The notes under the pieces are model-generated. The model had not been told where the DNA came from and searched no databases. It saw only the letters and a program-made list of their open reading frames with translations. The position numbers and the translations under genes were made by a program. From contig NZ_MUHW01000004.1 in the NCBI RefSeq assembly GCF_002007235.1, positions 62,001-126,000 of the forward strand: a stretch of DNA of 64,000 nt, written 5' to 3'. This document shows positions 8,007 to 15,334 of this stretch, in pieces; position 1 is the first letter of the stretch; each line of letters begins with the position of its first letter. The stretch comes from Oribacterium sp. C9 (lineage in GTDB: Bacteria > Bacillota > Clostridia > Lachnospirales > Lachnospiraceae).

Positions 8007-9012
8007 GAAACATATCGTAGTTGATTTGGAAATGAACAGCATCCGCAAGAAGGATGATGCACGTAGAATATGTAATTTAGAGACGATAGAGATTGGTGCA
8101 GTTATGCTTGATGACAACCTGCAGGAAATCTCTTCTTTTCGTACCTATGTAAAGCCGGAGCACTGTGATGGTATTGCAAGAAACATCAGCAGACTTACCG
8201 GTATTACAGATGACATGGTTTTAAATGCACCAAAGTTCAATGAATCGCTTCGTATGTTTACCAACTGGTGCCTTGGAACTGGTGATGAAGTAACAGTATA
8301 TGCCTGGAGTGATTCTGATTATATGGCAGTTGTATATCGCTTCGTGATTGATTCTGATAATGATAGCAGGGCTACAATCCTTGCTACAAATCAGTTGGTC
8401 GAGCATTTTGGAATCACTCCTGAACAGCTACACGCTGATGCAATGGAAAATGCACCTCGTATAAAGCCTGCTGAAATCAAAGGTATGGGAGAGGTAATCG
8501 CAGAAATGATGGGAGTCGATAAGGCTGAGATGGATGCTTTGTATCATGTTAGTCCTGAAGACGAACAGATCTTTGTGGCATCCGTACCGGATAAGGTACA
8601 TGGTGCAGGAGTACTTGCATATCAGGGGTTCATGGATCAGGCTGCTGAAAGAGTTGGCGGAGACTTCTTTGTTTTACCATCAAGTATACATGAAATTCTC
8701 ATCGTTCCTGATAATGGAAAAATGGGGCTTTCTGATCTTGAGAACATGGTAAGAGATGTTAATGCTACTCAGGTTGATCCTGTGGACAAACTTACCGATA
8801 ACGTATATCACTATGACTCACAGGCTAAGATCTTTGAACTTGGCGAGAAGTTTGTGGAGCGTCAGAACGAGCGTGACGAGCCTGACATGGAAAAGGATGA
8901 GAAAGGATCAGTTCTTGATGATCTCAAGGCTAAGAAAGATGAGATTGCCAAGGCGCCTAAGAAGGAATCTGTTGATAAATCCACAAAAGATAAAGGTGGA
9001 GAAGCAATCTAA
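8005..9012 (+). CDS. fusion of a truncated DnaQ-like 3'-5' exonuclease with a DUF5688 domain
   Basis: Residues ~1-128 match the N-terminal half of the 219-residue exonuclease at 50519-51178: VDLEMNSIRKK with the DxE motif, IEIGAVMLDDN, YVKPEH, ISRLTGITDDMV, VYAWSDSDY. The later DEDDh motif (HNGLDDA in that paralogue) is absent. From about residue 130 (LATNQLVEHFGITPEQLHADA) the protein becomes a DUF5688 domain with SSIHEILIVPD, followed by a lysine-rich charged tail. As built, the nuclease should be inactive for lack of the C-terminal metal ligand. Start ATG 8005 follows GAAGGAGG. Confidence 0.75.
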   Translation: MKHIVVDLEMNSIRKKDDARRICNLETIEIGAVMLDDNLQEISSFRTYVKPEHCDGIARNISRLTGITDDMVLNAPKFNESLRMFTNWCLGTGDEVTVYAWSDSDYMAVVYRFVIDSDNDSRATILATNQLVEHFGITPEQLHADAMENAPRIKPAEIKGMGEVIAEMMGVDKAEMDALYHVSPEDEQIFVASVPDKVHGAGVLAYQGFMDQAAERVGGDFFVLPSSIHEILIVPDNGKMGLSDLENMVRDVNATQVDPVDKLTDNVYHYDSQAKIFELGEKFVERQNERDEPDMEKDEKGSVLDDLKAKKDEIAKAPKKESVDKSTKDKGGEAI

Positions 9013-9052
9013 TAAATTTTCATAATCAATAAAAGTAGCTAATGGATTATAG

Positions 9053-9092
9053 AGCGTCAGGACGGAAAAAATATCCGTTTTGACGCTTTTCT
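9053..9092 (+). terminator. Rho-independent terminator after the DnaQ-DUF5688 gene
   Basis: A 14-bp stem (AGCGTCAGGACGGA with TCCGTTTTGACGCT, two G-U pairs) with a 7-base loop is followed by a T-rich run. Confidence 0.85.
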
Positions 9093-9119
9093 TTTGCCAG
9101 AAACAGAAAGGAAATGCTT

Positions 9120-9311
9120 ATGTCATACAAAATCAATGGAGGAATAAAGATCATTATGTCAACTGTATCAACACCTATGGGACAGCAGGAACCACCGGCA
9201 CATCCCAGAAACTGTGATCACGAGTGTCCGTATGGTCACGGAAGAGCTTTTTGCTGGCCATGCATGAAAACGGTTATAGCAGATCATAAATCAGCTAAAA
9301 AGCTATCCTAG
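9120..9311 (+). CDS. small Cys/His-rich protein, possible zinc finger
   Basis: 63 residues from ATG 9120 (AAAGGA 7 bases upstream), or 51 from ATG 9156. The middle has CDHECPYGHGRAFCWPC, with four cysteines and two histidines spaced as in a small treble-clef or knuckle. It sits alone just before the rep gene, so a role in replication control is possible but is only inference. No named family. Confidence 0.55.
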   Translation: MSYKINGGIKIIMSTVSTPMGQQEPPAHPRNCDHECPYGHGRAFCWPCMKTVIADHKSAKKLS

Positions 9312-9324
9312 GGAGCCTGATCAT

Positions 9325-10188
9325 ATGAAGTTTGACTACTTTTATGAGGAGCAGTCGGAAAGTTACAGTTTTTACCGGACACCAAAGGTTTTCTTTACGG
9401 ATCAAAGATACAGCACGCTTTCTGCATTGGCAAAAATACTCTATGGATTACTTTTGGACCGGGTATCACTGTCTTTCAGGAATAAATGGATAGATGGAAA
9501 TGGTCGGATATACGTTTATATGACCATATCAAGCATAGAGAAGGCTCTCGGAAAGTGTCATCAGAAGTCCATTAAGATTCTCAACGAACTTGATGATTTT
9601 GGGCTTATTGAACGTGTAAAGCAGGGTCAGGGAAAACCAGCCAGGATATATGTGAAGAACTTTGTAGCAGTATGTGATTCATACCACCAGAAGTATGAGA
9701 GACATACTTCTGGAAGTTTGCCGGACATACCTCTGGAAGTATGTAAAACATACTCTAATAATACTGAGATAAATAATACTGATATTAATAAGACTAATCC
9801 AATCCTATCAGGAGAAGATGTGGATAAGGATGAGAGAACAGCATACAGGGAATATCTTTTGGATCAGATGGATATGGCATATTTACGCGAAAGCTATCCA
9901 TTTGAACACGAAACCCTTGATGCAATTCTTAATCTGATGCTGGATGTTATCTGCTCTAAAAGAAAATCCATAGTTGTTGCAGGGGATACCAGACCTGTCA
10001 GTGTTGTTAAATCACAGTTTTTGAAACTGGATTCATCACATATCGAATATGTGATGGACTGCATGAAGCATAATCCCACAAAGATTAGAAATATAAAACA
10101 ATACTTACTTGCGGCACTATATAATGCGCCGCTAACCATAAATAGTTTCTACCAGTCCATGGTGAACAATGACATGAGCTGTAATTAG
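9325..10188 (+). CDS. repA: RepA_N-type replication initiator with DUF6017 C-terminal domain
   Basis: 287 residues. The N-terminal RepA_N winged-helix domain spans residues ~15-115 (FYRTPKVFF, LSALAKILYGLLLDR, ISSIEKALG, KILNELDDFGLIERV). It is followed by a low-complexity Asn/Thr linker and the DUF6017 domain (residues ~185-285). RepA_N initiators bind repeats within their own coding sequence, and the linker DNA here carries such repeats (9687-9754). The gene would allow autonomous replication of the excised element. Start ATG 9325 is preceded by AGGGAG. The copy-A remnant (1750-2052) retains only the C-terminal domain. Confidence 0.88.
   Translation: MKFDYFYEEQSESYSFYRTPKVFFTDQRYSTLSALAKILYGLLLDRVSLSFRNKWIDGNGRIYVYMTISSIEKALGKCHQKSIKILNELDDFGLIERVKQGQGKPARIYVKNFVAVCDSYHQKYERHTSGSLPDIPLEVCKTYSNNTEINNTDINKTNPILSGEDVDKDERTAYREYLLDQMDMAYLRESYPFEHETLDAILNLMLDVICSKRKSIVVAGDTRPVSVVKSQFLKLDSSHIEYVMDCMKHNPTKIRNIKQYLLAALYNAPLTINSFYQSMVNNDMSCN
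9687..9754. repeat. iteron-like repeats inside repA (candidate replication origin)
   Basis: CCAGAAGTATG and its exact inverse CATACTTCTGG lie 5 bases apart. They are followed by CATACCTCTGGAAGTATG and a further CATACT. Four related half-sites fall within 68 bases, in the region between the two protein domains, where RepA_N plasmids keep their origin. Confidence 0.6.
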
Positions 10189-10220
10189 GACTGTATAACC
10201 AATATCGGAGGAATATAACA

Positions 10221-10637
10221 ATGAATAGAAGATTAACTATCAATCTGGATCCAATTAACGATGGTTTTGTCGGAGACATTGAAAAGGCTGAAAGCACAGC
10301 AGGCAGATATGTAGTCATTGGCACAAATTATGAGCATAAGACGATTTCTGAAAGACAGTTTGACGAAATGATCAGTGAGCTTTCTGAAAAAGACAACCTG
10401 GGACTGCTCATGGTCTACGATTACATGATCTACTATGACAGATCGAAGCTTTTGGATATAGATGGGAATGATTACCTTATAGGGAGCTTTTTCCTTGTGA
10501 AGATAGCAGAAGATGGTCCGGATGACTATGAATGGCTTGGAAGTGAAGATATTGAAGAAGCTAAGGAAGACATAGCAGAGCGATTTACCGAAGTTATCAT
10601 AGATGGCGAGTTTTATGATGCGCTTCTCATAGCCTAA
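10221..10637 (+). CDS. conserved ICE protein of unknown function, copy B
   Basis: A 138-residue acidic protein, homologous over its length to 2072-2488 (LDPINDGFVGDIEKAESTAGR, YDYMIYYDRSKL, LIGSFFLVKIAE, IEEAKEDIAERF). No signal or membrane segment and no recognised catalytic motif. ATG 10221 follows CGGAGG. It sits between repA and the DUF7768-like gene with only 9 bases to the latter, so it belongs to the same operon as PcfB and VirD4. Confidence 0.75.
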   Translation: MNRRLTINLDPINDGFVGDIEKAESTAGRYVVIGTNYEHKTISERQFDEMISELSEKDNLGLLMVYDYMIYYDRSKLLDIDGNDYLIGSFFLVKIAEDGPDDYEWLGSEDIEEAKEDIAERFTEVIIDGEFYDALLIA

Positions 10638-10646
10638 GGAGGAAAA

Positions 10647-10982
10647 ATGAGCAGGACAATTCCAAGAGCATATGTTACAGCAGCATGGAGTAAGAATAGG
10701 GTTGATGCTGAAGATCAAGCTCGAAAGTATTGCAGTGAACTTGTTAATGTAGGTTATTTACCACTTTGTCCGGTGTTGGCTTTCAGCGGAGTCATCAGTG
10801 AAGATGATCCGGATGGTGAAAATAAGCGCAGGGAAATGTCAGAAGATCTTCTTAAACGTGCAAGATTTCTCGTAGTATGTGGCAAAAAAATAAATGATGA
10901 TGTTAAGGCAGATATATCTGTTGCAAAGCATTCGAAGGTTATACCTACTACTCTGGAGGGAGTGCTTGAATGTGGCGAATAA
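10647..10982 (+). CDS. DUF7768/DUF4406-like protein, copy B
   Basis: 111 residues, collinear with 2501-2836 (YVTAAWSKNRVDAEDQARKY, GYLPLCPVLAFSG, FLVVCGKKINDDV). The fold is probably nucleoside-deoxyribosyltransferase-like; substrate unknown. AAGGAGG lies just upstream of ATG 10647. Keeping this gene next to pcfB and virD4 in both copies suggests a role in transfer or in a nucleotide signal tied to it, which is inference. Confidence 0.7.
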   Translation: MSRTIPRAYVTAAWSKNRVDAEDQARKYCSELVNVGYLPLCPVLAFSGVISEDDPDGENKRREMSEDLLKRARFLVVCGKKINDDVKADISVAKHSKVIPTTLEGVLECGE

Positions 10983-11014
10983 TGTTTCTCTGCTGATAGA
11001 AAGGAAGTGATGAC

Positions 11015-11518
11015 TTGCAAGAAGAAGTAGAGAAGAAAACGGTCAATTTAGCTTGGCAGACAACTAAGTTTTCCGTCAAGGGAATGTTCAAGTTTTTACA
11101 GGGCTACATGGCTGAGAGAAAGAGACAACTCACTCAGGGAAAAGTAACTAAAGATACACATGTCAAAGGCAAGCAGACAGTAAAGCAGCTTGTAGGTCAG
11201 GGTCAAGGCGTTTCGACAATGGAAATAGCGGGCTCAGGTATCAGAGACTTCAAGCGTATTTCCAATAAATATGGTTTAGACTTTGCAGTTACAAAAGATA
11301 AATCAGTAGATCCGCCACTATATACCGTGTTCTTCAAGACAAAAGATGCCGATGCAATCACTTCAGTACTGAAGGAATACACGGCAATACAGACTAAACG
11401 AAAAAAATCTCTGGACAAAGACAGGCCAAGCATTTTACAGAAACTGAAGAAGTTTAAGGATATTGTTGCAAACACCATCCATAAACAGAAGGAACATAAA
11501 AAGGAGCTTGATCGATGA
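11015..11518 (+). CDS. PcfB/DUF3801-family conjugation protein
   Basis: 167 residues, lysine-rich and soluble, with the core KQTVKQLVGQGQGVSTMEI, then a LDFAVTKDKSVDPPLYTVFF strand pair and a basic tail. By analogy with pCF10 PcfB it should aid docking of the relaxosome on the VirD4-type coupling protein encoded next. It starts at TTG 11015 after GGAAGTGA; the same TTG is conserved in copy A. Its stop overlaps the virD4 ATG by 4 bases. Confidence 0.82.
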   Translation: MQEEVEKKTVNLAWQTTKFSVKGMFKFLQGYMAERKRQLTQGKVTKDTHVKGKQTVKQLVGQGQGVSTMEIAGSGIRDFKRISNKYGLDFAVTKDKSVDPPLYTVFFKTKDADAITSVLKEYTAIQTKRKKSLDKDRPSILQKLKKFKDIVANTIHKQKEHKKELDR

Positions 11519-13275
11519 AAAAGAACATTAAAAAGCTCCTAATCCTGAACATACCTTATGTGGCGATAGGACTGCTTGCGACAAACATAGGTGAGGCATT
11601 TCGTTTAGCTTCAGGCACAAATGCTTCTGAAAAATTGCAGAGTTTAGTATTGGATGGATGCTTTGGGACAGCATTTTCGAACCCATTACCAAGCCTTAAT
11701 CCTATGGATTTACTTGTAGGTATCGGGATAGGTGCCGGCCTTAGACTTGCCGTGTTTCTGAAGGGCAAGAATGCAAAGAACTATCGACACAACCAGGAAT
11801 ATGGCTCTGCCAGGTGGGGCAAAAGAGAAGACATAGAACCATTTATGGACCCGGTATTTGAGAATAATGTAATCCTATCACAGACAGAAAGGCTGACTAT
11901 GAACAGTAGACCTAAAAATCCTAAGTATGCAAGAAACAAGAACTTGCTAATTGTTGGAGGTTCAGGTTCCGGCAAGACCAGATTCGCGCTGAAACCCAAC
12001 CTCCTGCAAATGCATTCATCATATGTTGTTACAGATCCGAAGGGAACTGTTGTAAATGAGGTTGGTAATGCACTTCTGAAAAATGGGTACGTGATGAAGA
12101 TTTTCAACACTATCAATTTCAAGAAGTCCATGCATTACAATCCCTTTGCCTACGTACATGATGAAAAGGACATCCTAAAGCTTGTGACAACGCTTATTGC
12201 TAACACAAAAGGAGAAGGAAAAAGCGGGGATGAGTTCTGGGAGAAAGCGGAGAAACTTTTGTACTCGGCGCTTATCGGTTATATCCATTATGAGGCTCCG
12301 GAAGAAGAACAGAACTTTTCAACTCTCCTTGAGATGATCAACGCTATGGAAGTCAGGGAAGACGATGAGGAATTCAAAAATCCGGTAGATCTGATGTTTG
12401 ATGAGCTGGCTGAAAGGGATCCAGATCACTTTGCTGTAAGGCAATATTCCAAGTACAAATTAGCTGCCGGAAAGACAGCAAAATCAATTCTTGTGAGCTG
12501 TGGTGCCAGACTGGCTCCATTGGACATTAAGGAGCTTCGGGAGATCACAGCCTATGACGAGCTGGAACTTGATACCCTCGGTGACAGGAAGACAGCATTA
12601 TTCCTGATCATGTCAGATACAGATGCAACCTTTAATTTCCTTATCTCCATGATATACACACAGCTCTTTAATCTGCTATGCGAAAAGGCTGATGATGTGT
12701 ATGGCGGAAGATTACCTGTACATGTACGGTGTCTGATCGATGAGGCGGCAAACATTGGCCAGATTCCTAATCTTGAAAAGCTTATGGCAACCATACGAAG
12801 CCGTGAGATTTCAGCAGCACTCGTATTACAGGCTAAGTCGCAGCTTAAGTCAATCTACAAGGATAATGCTGACACAATCATAGGTAACTGTGACAGTCAG
12901 ATTTTCCTTGGTGGCTCTGAACAGACAACTCTTAAGGATCTCAACACCATCTTGGGTAAAGAGACAATCGATATGTATAACACAGGTGAGACCAGAGGAA
13001 CGTCCCAGAGCTATAATATGAATTATCAGAAGCTTGGTCACGATCTTATGAGTATCGATGAACTGGCAGTCATGGACGGAAGCAAATGTATAGTCCAGGT
13101 CCGCGGTGTAAGACCATTTTTATCAGACAAGTATGATCTGACTCAGCACCCAAAGTATCCGCTGACTGCGGATGCAGACAAAAGGAACTGGTTCGATATC
13201 GAAAAGTTCCTGAATCACAAGTTAATATTGAGACCTGATGACGAATATGAAGTCATCGAAATGAATGAAGATTAA
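11515..13275 (+). CDS. virD4: VirD4/TraG-family type IV coupling protein
   Basis: 586 residues, inner-membrane ATPase that feeds the relaxase-DNA complex into the conjugation channel. Two N-terminal hydrophobic segments (~residues 9-25 and 65-85) are followed by Walker A GGSGSGKTRFALKP (~155) and, in the second half, the Walker B region VRCLIDEAANIGQIPNLEKL and the NCDSQIFLGG motif near residue 460. Length is normal for TcpA/PcfC-type proteins. It follows pcfB directly and ends before a terminator. It is the complete partner of the truncated copy at 3343-4161. Confidence 0.95.
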   Translation: MKKNIKKLLILNIPYVAIGLLATNIGEAFRLASGTNASEKLQSLVLDGCFGTAFSNPLPSLNPMDLLVGIGIGAGLRLAVFLKGKNAKNYRHNQEYGSARWGKREDIEPFMDPVFENNVILSQTERLTMNSRPKNPKYARNKNLLIVGGSGSGKTRFALKPNLLQMHSSYVVTDPKGTVVNEVGNALLKNGYVMKIFNTINFKKSMHYNPFAYVHDEKDILKLVTTLIANTKGEGKSGDEFWEKAEKLLYSALIGYIHYEAPEEEQNFSTLLEMINAMEVREDDEEFKNPVDLMFDELAERDPDHFAVRQYSKYKLAAGKTAKSILVSCGARLAPLDIKELREITAYDELELDTLGDRKTALFLIMSDTDATFNFLISMIYTQLFNLLCEKADDVYGGRLPVHVRCLIDEAANIGQIPNLEKLMATIRSREISAALVLQAKSQLKSIYKDNADTIIGNCDSQIFLGGSEQTTLKDLNTILGKETIDMYNTGETRGTSQSYNMNYQKLGHDLMSIDELAVMDGSKCIVQVRGVRPFLSDKYDLTQHPKYPLTADADKRNWFDIEKFLNHKLILRPDDEYEVIEMNED

Positions 13276-13276
13276 G

Positions 13277-13322
13277 GCTCTTTCCATGTGGCGATGAAGG
13301 TCACATAGAACAGAGCTTTTTC
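13277..13322 (+). terminator. Rho-independent terminator after virD4
   Basis: GCTCT and CATGTG arms pair with CACAT and AGAGC around a 10-base loop with small internal mismatches, followed by TTTTT. Confidence 0.7.
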
Positions 13323-13588
13323 TATGCCCTAAACCAGGCTTTCAAGCTGTGAGGGCATTTATTATGCGCGCATATCCGAAGGTCAGTCGACGGGCCTACG
13401 GAAAGACAACTGAATATGGAAAACGTGATCCGCCATGAAACGGAAAGCGTACAGAAGCTAAATAGGAGGATGGAACCGGTGATGGGTCCCCATAAAAATA
13501 AGGGGATTTGCTTTCCGGTTCTTTTGGCGATCACAAGAAAAGAACAAACGAAACATAATCAAACAAAAATCCGGTTCCAAAAATCGGT
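13323..13588 (+). promoter_or_regulatory. structured non-coding leader between virD4 and the Maff2 gene
   Basis: No coding sequence is supported in these 266 bases. At 13473-13521 GAACCGG pairs with CCGGTTC, with an inner CCCC/GGGG stem (13488-13491 with 13502-13505), and CTTTTGG follows, so it may act as a terminator or attenuator ahead of the transfer genes. An AGGAGG at 13464-13469 has no convincing start codon behind it. Confidence 0.45.
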
Positions 13589-13801
13589 ATGGCATTTTTT
13601 AACAGCGCAGTTCAGGTACTTCAGAGTCTTGTAGTAGCACTTGGTGCAGGTCTTGGAATTTGGGGAGCAATCAACCTCATGGAAGGGTACGGGAATGACA
13701 ACCCCGGCGCGAAGTCACAGGGCATGAAGCAGCTTATGGCCGGTGGCGGAGTTGCCCTTATCGGCACAACTCTTGTACCTCTTCTTTCAGGACTTTTCTG
13801 A
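13589..13801 (+). CDS. Maff2-family small membrane protein (VirB2/pilin-like)
   Basis: 70 residues with two hydrophobic helices (~10-30 and ~48-68) separated by a polar loop with GNDNPGAKSQG. Maff2-type proteins head the mating-channel genes of Tn916/CTn-like elements and have the size and topology of a VirB2-type subunit; that role is inferred. ATG 13589 directly opens MAFFNSAVQVLQ; the ribosome binding site is weak. Confidence 0.75.
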   Translation: MAFFNSAVQVLQSLVVALGAGLGIWGAINLMEGYGNDNPGAKSQGMKQLMAGGGVALIGTTLVPLLSGLF

Positions 13802-13834
13802 TTAGTCTCGGGGCATAAAGTGGTTCATAGCAGG

Positions 13835-13856
13835 AGGAAGCGGCTCAACGCTTCCT
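13835..13856 (+). promoter_or_regulatory. hairpin between the Maff2 and VirB6 genes
   Basis: AGGAAGCG and CGCTTCCT form a perfect 8-bp stem with a 6-base loop and no following T-run. It could stabilise or process the abundant upstream message. Confidence 0.4.
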
Positions 13857-13967
13857 TCCAGGTTATGAATTCTTAGATACAGTATCTCAGGGGATGTAGC
13901 CCAACATAGGATTTCAGCATAGAAACATGCTTCATCTCCTGAGTTTTATCAAAAATGGAGGTAACAA

Positions 13968-14834
13968 GTGGACAGCGTTATACAATCAATTGAAGAGTGG
14001 TTCAAGGGTCTGCTTGTTTCAGGCATAATGTGTAACCTGAATAATACATTCAATGCCTTGAATGATCAGGTAGGAGAAATTGCTTCAGAAGTGGGTTCAA
14101 CACCGGCAAACTTCTGTCCGGAGATATTCGACATGATAAAGAATCTTTCAGAGAATGTCATCATGCCTATTGCCGGAATACTTCTTACATTTATAGCCTG
14201 TTATGAACTGATCCAGCTGGTCATCAGCCATAATAACCTGGCAAACTTTGAAACCTGGATCTTCTGGAAATGGATATTTAAAACCTTCGTTGCGGTGACT
14301 CTCATCACAAATACGATGAACATCACAATGGCTGTGTTTGATGTTGCACAGCACGTAGTATCAAGTGCCGGAGGAATCATCTCAGGAAATACAGCGATTG
14401 ATGCAAGTACCCTGGCATCCATGGAATCAACACTTGAAACTCTGGGAGTTCCGGAGCTTTTATCGATCTTTCTGCAATCCTTTATCGTGCAGTTTCTGAT
14501 ATACGTACTTTCTGCACTTATCTTTGTCATCGTATATGCAAGAATGATCGAAATCTACCTGATGGTCAGCCTTGCACCTATCCCCTTTGCAACCTTTGGA
14601 AACAGAGAACAGAGCATGATAGGACAGAATTATCTTAGATCACTGTTTGCACTGGGGTTCCAGGGATTCTTAATCATGGTTTGCGTAGGAATATATGCAG
14701 TTCTGATTGAAACAGTAACATTCACAACAGATATTGTAGGCTCCCTGTGGGGAGTCATGGGCTACACGGTACTACTGGCATTTACACTGTTCAAGACCGG
14801 AGCTGTAGCAAAATCAATACTACATGCGCACTGA
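13968..14834 (+). CDS. virB6: VirB6/TrbL-family conjugation channel membrane protein
   Basis: 288 residues with about five to six membrane helices in the C-terminal two thirds (for example IMPIAGILLTFIACYELIQL, FLIYVLSALIFVIVYA and FLIMVCVGIYAVLIET) and the conserved SLAPIPFATFG loop. VirB6-type proteins form the inner-membrane part of the channel. It starts at GTG 13968 with TGGAGG 7-8 bases upstream. It lies between Maff2 and PrgI, the usual order in this family of elements. Confidence 0.85.
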   Translation: MDSVIQSIEEWFKGLLVSGIMCNLNNTFNALNDQVGEIASEVGSTPANFCPEIFDMIKNLSENVIMPIAGILLTFIACYELIQLVISHNNLANFETWIFWKWIFKTFVAVTLITNTMNITMAVFDVAQHVVSSAGGIISGNTAIDASTLASMESTLETLGVPELLSIFLQSFIVQFLIYVLSALIFVIVYARMIEIYLMVSLAPIPFATFGNREQSMIGQNYLRSLFALGFQGFLIMVCVGIYAVLIETVTFTTDIVGSLWGVMGYTVLLAFTLFKTGAVAKSILHAH

Positions 14835-14915
14835 TATTGCTAATGTCTCAGAAAGACAAAATAGAATACCACGAATACAAAGAATACAAAGAAAGGAACA
14901 TAGGTTAAAACAAAT

Positions 14916-15311
14916 ATGGCAGCATCGTACATCTCGGTACCTCGTGATCTTACGAAGGTAAAAAGCAAGGTGGTGTTCAATCTTACAAAAAGACAGTTGA
15001 TATGCTTTAGTGTGGCGTCACTCTTCGGGGTTCCGTCATTTTTTCTTATAAAGCAGATCTCATCTGTAAGTACAGCAACCATGGGAATGATGGTAATCAT
15101 GATGCCGTTTTTCTTTCTGGCCATGTATGAAAAGAACGGACAACACCTTGAGGTCATGCTCGGACATCTTATAGAGGCGACATTTATAAGGCCAAAGCAT
15201 CGGCCCTACAAGACAGACAATAACTATTCTGCTTATGAAAGATACAGAAAAGCACAAACTGAAATCGATGAAATAATCAGTCATTCCAGAATAAAGCGAA
15301 GAACTAAATAA
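14916..15311 (+). CDS. prgI: PrgI-family conjugation membrane protein (VirB3-like)
   Basis: 131 residues. The opening ISVPRDLTKVKSKVVFNLTKRQL and the two adjacent hydrophobic helices (~residues 28-45 and 50-70) are typical of PrgI, which sits next to VirB4 in Gram-positive type IV secretion. The basic C-terminus is cytoplasmic. The virB4 gene follows 23 bases later. Confidence 0.88.
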   Translation: MAASYISVPRDLTKVKSKVVFNLTKRQLICFSVASLFGVPSFFLIKQISSVSTATMGMMVIMMPFFFLAMYEKNGQHLEVMLGHLIEATFIRPKHRPYKTDNNYSAYERYRKAQTEIDEIISHSRIKRRTK

Positions 15312-15334
15312 TAAACCAAGGAGGACAAGTAATC

